This document shows positions 33,981 through 44,774 of a stretch of 64,000 nucleotides of DNA, piece by piece (position 1 is the first letter of the stretch; every line of letters begins with the position of its first letter). Source of the DNA: Monocercomonoides exilis (taxonomy: Eukaryota; Preaxostyla; Oxymonadida; Polymastigidae); the NCBI GenBank assembly GCA_001643675.2, contig LSRY02000050.1:310001-374000 (forward strand), given 5' to 3'. The notes below the pieces were generated by a model. The model was given only the letters and a program-made list of their open reading frames with translations, was not told the origin of the DNA and made no database searches. The translations under genes and the position numbers were made by a program.

Positions 33981-34954
33981 TTAATTGAATTGAGAAGGAG
34001 AAGAAGGAAAAACGATGCAACTTTTCGACAAATTCATAGGAACATTCCAAATTTGAGAGGAATTTGAACATTTCATTGAAAAATCATTTGTTTTTGGAGA
34101 AGAAGAAGAAGAAGAATTTTGAAGAGAAGAAGGAAAAGAAGAAAGAGAAGGAGAAGAAAGAGAAAGAGAAAGAGGAGGAGAAGGAGAAGGAGAAGAAGAA
34201 GAAAAAGAAGAAAGAGAAGAAGAAGAAGAAGAAGAAGAATTAATTTTTCTTTCTTCTTTTTCTTTTTCTTTCATTTTCATTTTCATTTTCTCCAAAATTC
34301 TTTTTTCAGAAGGAAAACCAAAATCAAAAGAAGAAGAAAGCAAAATTTTCTCTTCTTCTTTTCTTTCTCTTTCTCTTTCTCTTCTTCTTCTTCTCTCTTT
34401 CATTTCAATTTGTTTCTTCAACATTCTCATTTCTTCTTCTTTCTCTCTTCTTCTTTTGATTTCTTCTTCTTCTTCTTCTTTTTCCTCTTCTTCTTTTAAT
34501 TTTTGCTTCAAAATTTCATCTTCTTCTTTTTTCTTTCTTTTTTCTTCGTTTTCTCTCATTTTCTTCTCTTTTATTTGCGTTTCAAGTGATTTTTTGAGCA
34601 AAAATTGAGAATTATTAAGAGAAGAAGAAGAAGAAGAAGAAGAAGAAGAAGAAAGAGGAAGAGAAGAAGAAAGAGAAGAAGAAAATATTGGATACTGAGA
34701 AAGAAAGAAAGAAAGAAAAAGAGAAAAAAATATAAAAAAAGAAAGATAAAGAAATATCAAAAGAAACAAAATTAAAAAAATAAATTTGTTGAATCAAAAA
34801 AAAAAAAGATAACATTTCATTCAAAAATTCTTTTTCTTCCTAAAAAAATCAAAATAAATAAAATATATAAAATATTGTTCATCATATGATAAAATCACTT
34901 ATTTCTCCTTTATTTCTCTCTCTTTCTCTCTCTTTCTCTTTCTCTCTCTTTCTC

Positions 34955-34991
<37 letters not shown>

Positions 34992-35031
34992 TTCTCTCTC
35001 TTTCTCTCTCTCTTTCTCTCTTTCTCTTTCT

Positions 35032-35094
<63 letters not shown>

Positions 35095-36486
35095 TCTCTC
35101 TTTCTCTCTTTCTCTTTCTTCTCCTTCTTCTTCTCTCTCTCTCTCTATCTCTCCTCATTCATTCATTCATCCATTCATTCATCCATTCATTCATCAACAC
35201 ATACCTCAGTTGCTTCAAATGAATCTTCCATCTTCTTTTCCAATTCTTTTCTCTTCCTCTTCATCTCTATTTGCTTCTCTAATTCCTTCTTTAATTCCAA
35301 TTTCTTCTTTTTTTCTCTCTCTTCTTCTTCTCTTCTTCTTCTTCTTTCTCTCTCTTCCATCTTCAAAATTCGTTTTTTTATCAAATTTTGCTCCTTTTTT
35401 TGGTTTTTCTTCTTTTCTTTTTCTTCTTTCTTCCTTTTGATAAATAAATTTTTCATTGTTTCATTCATTTCTTCTAATTCTTCTTCAAATTCTTCTTCTT
35501 CTTCTTCTTCTCTTTCTTCTTCTTCTGTTAAAATATAATCATCAAAATCATCATCATCATCTTCTTCTTCTTCTTTGTTTTCTCTTCTTTCTCTTTCTCC
35601 TTCTCTTTCTCTTTCTCTCTCTTCTCCAATCACAATTGATGTAGCTGAATATTCATTTGCCTCTTTCTTCTCTTTCTCTCTCTTTTCTCTCTGTTCTTTT
35701 GCTTGTTTCTGCAAATCTCTTAAATGTTCCTTCATTTTCTAAAAATAAAATAAAATAAAATAAAATAAAATAAAATAAAATAAAATAAAATATATAAATA
35801 CATAAATACATAAATAAATAAGTATTTAAAATTATAAATTAAAATAAATATCAAAATATTCAAAAAAGTATAAAACAAGTAAAAACAAATGAAATATTCA
35901 TTTAATTTAAAAAAAGAAAGAAAGAATCATGAAAATAATTGTCATAATACAAAATGAATGAATAAATAAGAAACAAATAAAAAACAAAAATATTAACAAT
36001 AATAAAATGTTATATTTTTGTTTCATATTTCACATATTACACATATTTCATTTCATTTATTAATAAAATAGTATTTTCATGTATTAATAATTGTAAAAAA
36101 AGGTCATTATGATCTATTTCTTAACTTCACACTTTTTCTTTGAGATATTCTTCTTCAAATTGTTGCTCTTGTAATTTCTTCTGCATAAAACATTGCTCTC
36201 TCTCTATTTCCTGCTTTTCTCTTTCTCTTTCTTGTCTTTTTATTTCTTTCTTTGCTTCCAAAGTTTGCTTCATTTCGTTAAGTTGCTCCCGTTTTCGTTC
36301 AGCATCTTCCATTTTTGCTATCTTTTCATAAAGAAGATCTTGCTCTCTTCGTTTCTGAAGATAAGTCCTTTGCTTTTCCCTTTCTTTGCAGGATTCTTTA
36401 AATTTAATTTTCATCACATTGTCATTGGTGCAATTCTCCCTCCGAAATTCTGATGAATCTTGTGATAAAATACTTAAAAAAAGCAT
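33981..36486 (-). CDS. Three-exon coiled-coil protein
   Basis: Exons in gene order are 36,486-36,133, 35,738-35,205 and 34,694-33,981. Both introns are phase 0: 394 nt (GTGTGAAG ... TTTTTAG) and 510 nt (GTATGTG ... TTTCTCAG). The joined product is 533 residues. The first two exons are an unbroken charged helix (for example EREKQRTYLQKRREQDLLYE, then KMKEHLRDLQKQAKEQ) with an acidic insert. The last exon has a Ser tract, another Glu/Arg/Lys helix and a Ser-rich end. The pattern resembles trichohyalin-plectin-homology proteins of flagella, but low-complexity helices mimic this easily, so no family is claimed. The start is uncertain because a short upstream exon beginning MTLVVWHTTEF is possible. 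Confidence 0.68.
34911..35152. repeat. CTTT/CT pyrimidine tract inside intron
   Basis: About 240 bases of TCTCTC and TTTCTC units on the plus strand lie wholly within the 510-nt intron of the coiled-coil gene. They are therefore purine-only in the pre-mRNA. Confidence 0.9.
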
Positions 36487-37570
36487 CTTCAAATTCAGTT
36501 GTATGCCAAACCACTAAAGTCATTTTGAAGTTCGTCGCCGTTTGAAAAATGTGAATATTTCAAATTAATAACTGTTGAAATGGGAGAATCTAAAAAAGAC
36601 TTTAATGTAATCGTTTAAAAATTCGAATATCAAGAGTAAACTATGTTTGCAAGACTTATTAATAAATTTTTTAATATTCAATTAAAAAAGACAAATATGA
36701 AATTTATAAATCATATTTTTTATGAAAAACAAGTAAATTCACACTTGAGCTTCAACAATGTTTGAAGATATCTTTTTTGATGGCTAGTTGCAATAATTGG
36801 AAAAAATCCTAATAAAATCGCAAACTATTTCTTTAATATAAAAATCATACAGATAGAATAATGGAAGATCGTGTATTTGAAACAATATAGCGTGAAGGTG
36901 GGCTAGATGGTATTGAAATATCATAAAAACTAATTTAATGCATGTTACAATTCAAAGCACATTCAAAATTCACCCTTTTTATACCTCAGTAAATCAAAAT
37001 CGTTCATAATAAAAAATGAATAATAAAATTATGTATTGAATAATCAATTTTGATCAGTGTTCTATAATTGGTTAGCAACTTTTGAAAAATCAATTTGAAT
37101 ATGATATTAATGAATTATTCCTGTGAGTCAATTGAAGAAATTTGTCTAAGCCTGTCTGACCTGACAAAATTTTTTTGTGTCAGTGACAAATTGACGGACG
37201 AGTCAATTTGACGTGTCATTTCCCATATTATTTTTAAAAACATTTCCCTTCCAATTATTAAAAACAAAATGGAATGTTTAATGAAATACATACTATGATT
37301 AACTGAATTGAAAAAAATTTTTGACAAATTTTGATCAAATTTGTCACAAAGTGTCAGTTGCGGAAATATAATTGATAATTATATATTAATCAACTTTCTT
37401 TTCCGTCTCAATGGCTGTTGATCGTTCGTTATTCATAAATGAGCTTTCTTTTTGTATTTAATTATTATTTTTATTTATAGTTTTTTTATTCATGTATTGA
37501 GAGCAATGAATTCAAAATAGATATTCATCAAAAGTGTTTATGAACTATCTGAGGCAGAAGATCAATACGA
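36487..37570. other. AT-rich intergenic, nothing supported
   Basis: Only short frames. A minus-strand segment near 37,115-37,327 has no recognisable content. The stretch may include the 5' flank of the coiled-coil gene and of the hAT remnant. Confidence 0.55.
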
Positions 37571-38167
37571 ATGTGCGAATACGAAGAAATTCTAAATGAA
37601 AAAGCTGTCAGCATTGTTAAAATCAGTCCTTCTCTGACTTCTTCTCAAGAAACACTCAGTGAAGAATCAGATAATCATGCAATAGGCGAATTCAACAAAG
37701 ATGTTTTCCATGAAGACGAAGATGATGTGATTTATGCTGGCACAAATAAAAAACTTCAAGTTATTCACGAAATTACAAAGGGGAAGGAGGATGAAGCTGT
37801 CGATTCAATTAAGAAGTAAATTGCATCTAATTGGCATATCAGAATATTTAAATCATTTAATAAATTTTTCAATAATTCATTAGGGAAGTTAACCGAGGAA
37901 ACACAAGAAAATTTTGCATCGGTATTTAAAACTCACATTCATACAGAAACTTCAATTGGTTTTCTCGAGAGTCTATCGGTGTATTACAGTCATATTGCAT
38001 CACAGGGTGGAACGGAAACTATTTTTACCAACATTTGTTTTTGCATTGCAACAGCTCCTTGTAGTGAATCTCCATGTGAACGACTTTTTTCTAGACTGAA
38101 GCGAATCGTCGGTGATCATAGGCATTCGCTTTCCTTTGATTCGCTAAATTCGTTGCTTCTTTTATAA
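37571..38167 (+). pseudogene. hAT-family transposase remnant
   Basis: The 3' part (37,885-38,167) encodes a typical hAT C-terminal dimerisation segment: APCSESPCERLFSRLKRIVG followed by RHSLSFDSLNSLLLL and a stop. The family pattern is a Pro/Ser-rich approach, S-x-x-x-E-R-x-F-S, then an R-x-x-L and a leucine helix. A 5' frame (37,571-37,819) is acidic and unassigned. A pyrimidine-poor CATTAG acceptor near 37,883 precedes the second part, but no donor gives matching phase. The catalytic core is absent, so this is a decayed or truncated copy. Terminal repeats were not identified. Confidence 0.65.
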
Positions 38168-39886
38168 ATAACATTTACAACTCATTCTTTTTGAAATCAA
38201 ATAATCATCGTTTGTAACTTTTCACCTCATTCAAATGATTGAGTTATTTCACATTTTATTTACTGAAAATTAAAAATTGAATTCCAAAAATTACAACTTT
38301 TATTTTTGTAAAACTAGAACATCTTATTTAATGTGAAAATAGTTCAGTAGTGTGTGATTATACGAAAAAAAAGCAATGCGATGAATTAAAAATCGATCTT
38401 ATCAATTGCTCTTGGTTTATGTTTATGATAGGCAGATAATAAAATATCATTTAATTTCGAATGCTGTTCTTAAGCTAGAAAACAAAACTATTGCGTAATG
38501 ATAGACATTTAATAAAGAATAAATGGGAAATGCTGCAACATGCGAAGTGGTGGAGATTGTGATATTGGCGCTTTTGGTTGCAATGTTGAGGAAAAGGATG
38601 TGACTCTGTTTCCTGAAGCAATTGCACTGACGGTGTTGGAGGAGCGAGAAGAGGCAGAGAAAGAAGAAAGGGGAATGATGAAACAGGTGTCTATCCGAAA
38701 GTATTCAGGTAGTTTACGGAAAGAATCAAACTGAATCTGGAGGAACTGCAAAAAGAAAAGCACCACTGGTTGTTGAGGAGCATGACTGGTTGGGCTGAGG
38801 TTTGTAAAAGAGGAAGCAGATACAGCAAAAGCATCGAGCTTGCAGGAAACCGCAGAAATTGAATTGTGATGTGCTTCGTCAGTAAAAGGAACTCAACAAA
38901 AGATTTCAAGTGCATAAGACAGTTAGAGAGAAGCTGCAGAAAAGTATGTGAGAACAACTGTTGATGAAATCGCAGAAAGTCCACGAAATGTGTGAAAATT
39001 TTGAAGATGGAGATGAATGTTTGATGATCTGAGAGGATTAAGTAAGATAGGACAGAGATAATGAGAGGGCTTTAGAAATAAAAAAAAGGAAAGAGATATT
39101 GGAAGTTCCTGAAGTAGGTTGTGAAGAAGAAAAAGAGAAAATGAGGGGAACATATAAGGAGGACACGTGTATTTATTGTAAGAGCTGTGCTAAAGTTGAC
39201 GAAGTGCAAACTTTCACTTAGAGTGAAGATACAGAAAGAAGGATGGCTTTGATGATTAAGAAGAAGAAAAAGAAGAAAGAGAAGAAGAAGAAGAAGAAGA
39301 AGAAGAAGAAGAAGAAGAAGAAGAAGAAGAAGAAGAAGAAGAAGAAGAAGAAGAAGAAGAAGAAGAAGAAGAAGAAGAAGAAGCCATTTAATGCAGAAGA
39401 GAATGTTATTTAATCTGTGAATGAAGCAATTGCTCTGGAGAAATCATTTTGTTTTCTTTTCAATATTCAGATCACAAAATTCTGTTTGAATATCATTTGA
39501 ATATCCGAACAATTCTTCCAAACACAGAGGCCAAAGATGAATGAATATTCGTTTGTTTTCTTTGATGATGAAATATAACTATTATTATAGCAACCGCTAT
39601 TGCTTGAGACACTTCTTTAACTTTGCTTGTATCTCTTCCAGTTATTGCTGATAAATTATTTCCTTGTTTGAAAACGCCTTCTGTTTTCTTTGAATTGTCC
39701 AAAGCAGCCTTTCCTCTTCATTGATTTCCTTCTATTGCTAAACTCCGTAAGCAATATCATCATACACGAAATTTTTGTATCTTTTGATGACTTGTTTTCT
39801 CTCCTTCCATATTTCATTCGTTGGAAATACTGCCTTCGGACATGTTTTCGATTCATTGACATTTACGAGGCAGCTCGGCATTGATT
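38168..39886. other. AT-rich and decayed coding-like DNA
   Basis: From about 38,540 to 39,160 the plus strand holds short protein-like pieces in shifting frames (for example IALTVLEEREEAEKEERGMM) separated by stops. From 39,490 to 39,860 the minus strand has two weak frames. No gene can be closed. The 3' end of this stretch is the left flank of the Merlin insertion. Confidence 0.35.
39258..39383 (+). repeat. GAA trinucleotide microsatellite
   Basis: About 125 bases of almost pure AAG/GAA repeats, unlinked to any supported gene. Confidence 0.9.
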
Positions 39887-39894
39887 CTTAGTTC
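39887..39894 (+). other. Target site duplication, left copy
   Basis: CTTAGTTC directly precedes GGCATAAGTG. The same 8 bases directly follow the other end at 46,397. Confidence 0.85.
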
Positions 39895-40060
39895 GGCATA
39901 AGTGTAAAAAAACGCCTGCTTCAGTTTTATGATTTTCTTAATTTCAACACAATTATCATAAATAACATTAAAAAACAACACTTTTGGGTGGAGCAGTTTT
40001 ATGATATTTCAACATAAATTTCATCAAAAAATTTTTTGTGATCAATCCCTTAATTAAAAA
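39895..40060 (+). repeat. Merlin left terminal inverted repeat
   Basis: GGCATAAGTG with a run of A, then an AT-rich stretch, then CAACACTTTTGGGTGGAGCA and a TTTTGTGATC-like inner part. More diverged from the palindrome copies than the right end is. Confidence 0.85.
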
Positions 40061-40877
40061 TTTTCATAATCATCTTTTTCACTTGAAATGTTTAGTTGCA
40101 ATAATAGAAAATCAATCTTTATGCAATACAGCTCAACTGAATGAAAACTCTTCTAAGATAATTGTTCTGAAGAATATTTGACTTTTATTTCGACTTTTTC
40201 ATGAATAGTCATTAAATTCTTCATATTCTTTCTAACTGCAAAAACAAATCTTTGAAAGATTTTAGTACCAATTTGTTTATTTCAAATGAACAAGAGCTAC
40301 AGGTCTTATCATTGTTTAATTTAGATATTTGATTAATATTTTATTCGAACTTGAGAATTCCACTCTTGACACGATAAAACATACGAGATTGTTTTTATTG
40401 TGAAAAAAACATGCTTTTGAATGTTTCAAAGTTTGACAGTAATCAATTTGAATATGTTGATTTTTCTATTAGCATTCTCTGTGCAAGGAAAACTTTATAT
40501 GCACAAAATTTTGAACATTTCAATTTCTTTCGTTAGAAATAAAACATATCAAAAAACGAATAACCACATTCGAATATTTCGAGAAATATGATTCAATCTT
40601 AAGTTTTTAAATTGTCGATTATCTCTTTTCAGTTTCCTTGAAAACAATTCATAAAAATATGTTCAATTCTATTTAGATAATTATTAATGTTCTTTTACAA
40701 AAATTTCACTTATATTTATTTAGAATGTTGAACAATCAAATCAATTCATTTTGAAACATTGAATTTTGATCGAATGCATATGTGCATATTATCGAGTTTT
40801 TTTATAAAGTTATCGATCAATCATTCTAAATTAACGTTTTCAAAACAAAGATCAAATAACTTTTAAAGTTCCAAAGG
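40061..40877. other. AT-rich 5' region of Merlin transposase gene
   Basis: No frame of interest. It presumably holds the transposase promoter and leader. Nothing else is seen. Confidence 0.6.
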
Positions 40878-42788
40878 ATGGAGGATTATAAGAACATTTT
40901 CGAAACAATTTCTTTATGTGAATTTATTCAACGGTCAAATGGGAACAGCGATTTTGCAATAAAGATATTGAACAGTTTCAATTTCATCAAAAAATTCTCC
41001 AAATGTCATCGTTGTAAAGGTCATATGCATTTTGTTGATGGTGGAAAACGGGATGAATTTTATTACAAATGTTCAAAATGCGGAAAAAAACTCAACTGGA
41101 ATCATTTCACTATCTTTTCAGAGTTCAGATTTTCACCATTTCAATTCATTTGCCTGCTATTTCATTTCTGGTATAAGCATTCAATTAGCGAAGTAACACA
41201 TGAAACAAATCTTTCTAATAAAACAGTTTTAAAATTCAATCAAAAAATTAGAAGAATTTGCGGTTTCATTGAGATGGAATGCTTTGAAAAAATTGGTAAA
41301 AATCGAATCGTAGAAATTGACGAGACATTTGTGCACAAAAGAAAAAATGGAGTAGGAAGAATTCAGGATCAACAGTGGCTGTGGGGTGTGTGTGAAAGAA
41401 AGATGGAAGGAGCACCTCAGCACTTCAAAGTCGAATTTGTTGCCAACAGAACTGAGGAAACACTCATGTATTTCATAGAAAAGAATATTGATAAAAGCGC
41501 AATAGTTTACTCTGATATGTGGTCTTCTTATCAAGGTATAAAAATTGCAGGATACAAACACGATTGTGTGAATCATTCATTAAATTTTGTTAAACCTGAA
41601 GATAAAAATGTTCACACTCAAACCATCGAGTGTATGTGGTCTCATATTAAATGCCACATGAGAAAGCGTGGTAGAGTGCTTGAACAGACAAAGGAATATG
41701 CACTGGAATTTCAATATAGGTTTAACACAAAAAAATCAATTGCAAAGTTAATTTGTGATATGTGCTTAATCAATAGAAATGAATTGAATTCATATTTGAT
41801 GACATATGAATCATGTGAAATGGAAATAAGAAGTGTGATTGAGAAAGAAAAAATATTGCAGCAATCAATATATATGATGAAAAAAAATGAAAAAGAAACA
41901 GAAAACGTTATTGAACTTTTTCATGAAGAAGATTTAGATAATTTTATTCGGAACAGAAAAGAATCATCAAAACTGAAAAAAGAAAGAGCACGCGAAAACA
42001 GAAAAATCAGAATGATTGATGAATTTGACAGTGAAGATGATCCAGCAAAAATAGAAAACGAAACAAAAACAGTTGAGATAACGAAAAGAAAGGAAAATAA
42101 AACGTTTGAAAAAGAGGAAAGAAAAAAAGAAAATAAGCAAAAGGAGCAGGAGATGGAGAAGGAAGAGAAGGAGATGGAGAAGGAAGAGAAGGAGATGGAG
42201 AAGGAAGAGAAGGAGATGGAGAAGGAAGAGAAGGAGAAGGAGAAGGAAGAGAAGGAGATGGAGAAGGAAGAGAAGGAGATGGAGAAGGAAGAGAAGGAGA
42301 TGGAGAAGGAAGAGAAGGAGATGGAGAAGGAAGAGAAGGAGAAGGAGAAGGAAGAGAAGGAGATGGAGAAGGAAGAGAAGGAGATGGAGAAGGAAGAGAA
42401 GGAGAAGGAGAAGGAAGAGAAGGAGATGGAGAAGGATGATGAAGATGAAAAAACTTGTGGAACAACAAACTTATATTCAAGAAAGAAGTTCTCGAAAATA
42501 ATTTCTGATTCAGAAACTATCATCCCAAGCAGAAGCAAGAATTTAAAAAGAAAAGCAGTATCAAGGCTCAGATCGAAAAGTGGACGATTCATAAAGCAAA
42601 CAGATTTTCCATGTATTAAAGTTCTTCGCATGGAAGCTGATCGATTTTGTGAAATAAAAGATTTTCAGGCGAAAAAAAGATACTTGAAAGAAAAGAAAAA
42701 AGTTATATCGACTAAAACGAAAAAAATTCTGCGAAGCCATATTAAATCAAAGAGCATTGGATTAAAAGACAAACCTATTACACTTTAA
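40878..42788 (+). CDS. Merlin transposase (ISXO2-like DDE) with coiled-coil tail
   Basis: 636 residues, single exon. A zinc ribbon lies near residues 43-68 (CHRC ... CSKC). The DDE catalytic set is D148 in VEIDETFVHKRK, D213 in VYSDMWSSYQG and E251 in HTQTIECMWSHIK, the standard arrangement of ISXO2/IS1016-like transposases, which cut and paste DNA. The catalytic part ends near residue 330. A long C-terminal extension (about 330-636) is unusual: charged, with a heptad-like EMEKEEK repeat from about 425 to 519, then a basic, NLS-like segment. All catalytic residues are present and no stop interrupts the frame, so the gene may be active. The start ATG at 40,878 is the first in frame. Confidence 0.9.
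   Translation: MEDYKNIFETISLCEFIQRSNGNSDFAIKILNSFNFIKKFSKCHRCKGHMHFVDGGKRDEFYYKCSKCGKKLNWNHFTIFSEFRFSPFQFICLLFHFWYKHSISEVTHETNLSNKTVLKFNQKIRRICGFIEMECFEKIGKNRIVEIDETFVHKRKNGVGRIQDQQWLWGVCERKMEGAPQHFKVEFVANRTEETLMYFIEKNIDKSAIVYSDMWSSYQGIKIAGYKHDCVNHSLNFVKPEDKNVHTQTIECMWSHIKCHMRKRGRVLEQTKEYALEFQYRFNTKKSIAKLICDMCLINRNELNSYLMTYESCEMEIRSVIEKEKILQQSIYMMKKNEKETENVIELFHEEDLDNFIRNRKESSKLKKERARENRKIRMIDEFDSEDDPAKIENETKTVEITKRKENKTFEKEERKKENKQKEQEMEKEEKEMEKEEKEMEKEEKEMEKEEKEKEKEEKEMEKEEKEMEKEEKEMEKEEKEMEKEEKEKEKEEKEMEKEEKEMEKEEKEKEKEEKEMEKDDEDEKTCGTTNLYSRKKFSKIISDSETIIPSRSKNLKRKAVSRLRSKSGRFIKQTDFPCIKVLRMEADRFCEIKDFQAKKRYLKEKKKVISTKTKKILRSHIKSKSIGLKDKPITL
42150..42434 (+). repeat. 21-bp minisatellite coding EMEKEEK heptads
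   Basis: About 13 tandem copies of a 21-base unit, with Met/Lys variants at one position forming a higher-order pattern. The unit is seven codons, so copy number can change without losing frame. The product would be a highly charged helix. Confidence 0.9.
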
Positions 42789-43689
42789 TCATGTCACGTT
42801 TTTTGCAGTTTTCTGATCAATAATTTCGAAATGAATCTGAATGATCTGACAAATTTTGAATTTTTCAGAAAATCAACTTTGGATAATTGAAATATTAATT
42901 AATGAATGAAAAGAAAAAGTTTCACAAGCAGTTTCAAATATTATGATTCTTGTAATGAATATTGAGCAGATAACTTTTGAAAGAAATGTAATTTGTTCGC
43001 AATAAACATGAGATAAGAATTTTCCACTCGATTGTTTTTGTCATTTTTCTTGTATTAGATTATTTTCGGGTTTCCATTGTAAAAGAATATTGCATGCGAG
43101 AAGAAATAACCTTCACAAGTGCAATTGGTATTTCGAAGACATGAAATTTTTCTATGAAAGAGTAACACAGTGCATCATAGTGAACAATTAACGCGAGTAT
43201 TGAACGAAGCAATAAAAAGTCTTAACTTTGAATATTCTTTCTTATTTTTATCAGTCAATGTTCGTTAAGATAAATTGTTGTTTCATGGAAATTCAATCTT
43301 CGTGTGAATTAATTGATTCTATGAATAAAAATGATGCTCATGAGTAAGATTGTTATATGCGACATGTTTTTTTATGTCTTTTCAGATAGCTCAATGGCAT
43401 ATCTTAAATTGATAAAGTTACTTCCAACAAGCTACGTTAAACAAGCTGAAATACTCAATTTAACTGTGAAAAATTAATCAACGAAAAACTTATACAAACA
43501 TTATAATGTTGTTTCGAAAACGACCGGCAGGAAAGTTTTAATAGTTGTCTTTTCAAATGATGATGAAGAAATTTAATCATGGGAAAAAAGAAACCTATTA
43601 TAATATGGATTTGAAAAACATATTCAAAGAAAATAATTCAAAAATTGATTAACTGCAATAGTGATTCTGGTTGATCCTTATGCGGTTGC
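42789..43689. other. AT-rich DNA inside Merlin, nothing seen
   Basis: 3' flank of the transposase gene. Only short frames. Confidence 0.6.
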
Positions 43690-44240
43690 AGTTAACAAAA
43701 TGAGAATATATCAAAGTCAAATTCAACAGGCTGTTCAGCTGCCCATGGAGGAGCAATTTGCGTTGATGGTCGACAATCATCTTCTGTTTATTCATTCTCA
43801 GATAATAGAGTGGGAGGTTGTAATATTAAGGGCATTTATGGAACTGGCTGGTATTTTTGGATTGGTGATTTCCCCTCAAATGGCAAATTCTTGTTTACCA
43901 AATGCAAATGCATTGCTAATTCCGGTGGTGATTCTGCTGGTTCACTCACATTTCATTACCCTCCGAATAGCAAGCCCAACATGTTTTCAATCGTTGAGAG
44001 TCAGTTCATCAATAATAAGTTAACTTCATCATCCTCATGGGGTGGTGCCGGAAAATCCTTTGATGGAACTTACTCTTGGATGAGTGGAATGAAATACATC
44101 ACTTATTGTTTCTTCGATGGAAATACAGCAACTAATGGAAGAGGAAATGACGCGTTCTTCAGTGGAAGAAGCATCATTCAATCTTCATTTGAGAATTACG
44201 TTTCGGCTACCATTTCATCAAAATTCTTAAAAGCCAGTCC
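43690..44240 (+). pseudogene. Surface beta-helix gene fragment carried by Merlin
   Basis: The plus strand reads, with one frame change near 43,805, an HGGAICVDGRQSSSVYSFSD segment, then GGCNIKGIYGTGWYFWIGDF, CKCIANSGGDSAGS, FINNKLTSSSSWGGAG and FFDGNTATNGRGNDAFFSG. It matches the fragment at 6,690-7,500 motif by motif. No start, signal peptide or membrane span is present. It lies well inside the two Merlin ends, so it is either cargo captured by the element or an older residue into which the element was assembled. Confidence 0.72.
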
Positions 44241-44774
44241 TTCTGGAAATGATGTTATCAACGTTTGCTCCCTTTCATCTGTTCTCTCCATTTCAACTTC
44301 AAAGAAATCCCACACGTAATTTTCCCTCCTTTTCTTCTTCTTCTTCTCTCTCTCCTCTTCTTCCATTTCCTTCCACTCCTCCTCCTCTTCCCCTTCCTCT
44401 TCCCCTTCCACAACTTCTTCTTCTTCTTCAATCGAATTCGAAAGATCCTCCAAAATGAAGAAGAAATCCAGCGCTGCTTCTGCTTCTCTTGCTGCTTCGC
44501 GTGCGAAAGCTGCTGCCTCCTTCACCATCACCCCGTTCACCACACACGAACACGAAGTCACTTCTGCTTTGTTTGTGCCTTTGATTGCGCATCCAACTGT
44601 GTTTGAGCACAAAGAGAACGTGCAAACATCAGCTTTTGCGCTGTCGACAGGAAGAATTGCAACGCCGCCTTGCTCTCCTGCTAGCTCGTTGACTTCGCCG
44701 TCTGCTCCAACTCCTGCTTCTTCTTCTTCCTCCTCCTCCTCTTCCTCTTCCTCTTCTTCTTTTTCCTCTTCTTA
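44196..44774 (-). pseudogene. Open frame, GC-richer surface-gene-like fragment
   Basis: The frame is open between a TAA near 44,775 and a stop at 44,196, with no good start. It reads Glu-rich, then ELAGEQGGVAILPVDSAKAD, VCTFSLCSNTVGCAIKGT and SCSCVVNGVMVKEAAAF, followed by a second Glu/Lys-rich stretch and an NFDEMV-like end. The GG-V-A-I and C-x-F-S-x-C-S-N strands look like the beta-helix surface class, and the composition resembles the G-rich gene at 9-16 kb. It overlaps the plus-strand fragment at 44,196-44,240. Confidence 0.45.

Noticed and set aside
34119-34499. Arg/Lys then Phe/Ser-rich plus-strand frame
   Set aside because: Complement of the third exon of the coiled-coil gene. The spliced minus-strand reading is continuous and phase-consistent.
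42150-42434. Regular repeats considered as a CRISPR-like array
   Set aside because: Units are contiguous 21-bp codon repeats without spacers, inside a eukaryotic transposase gene.
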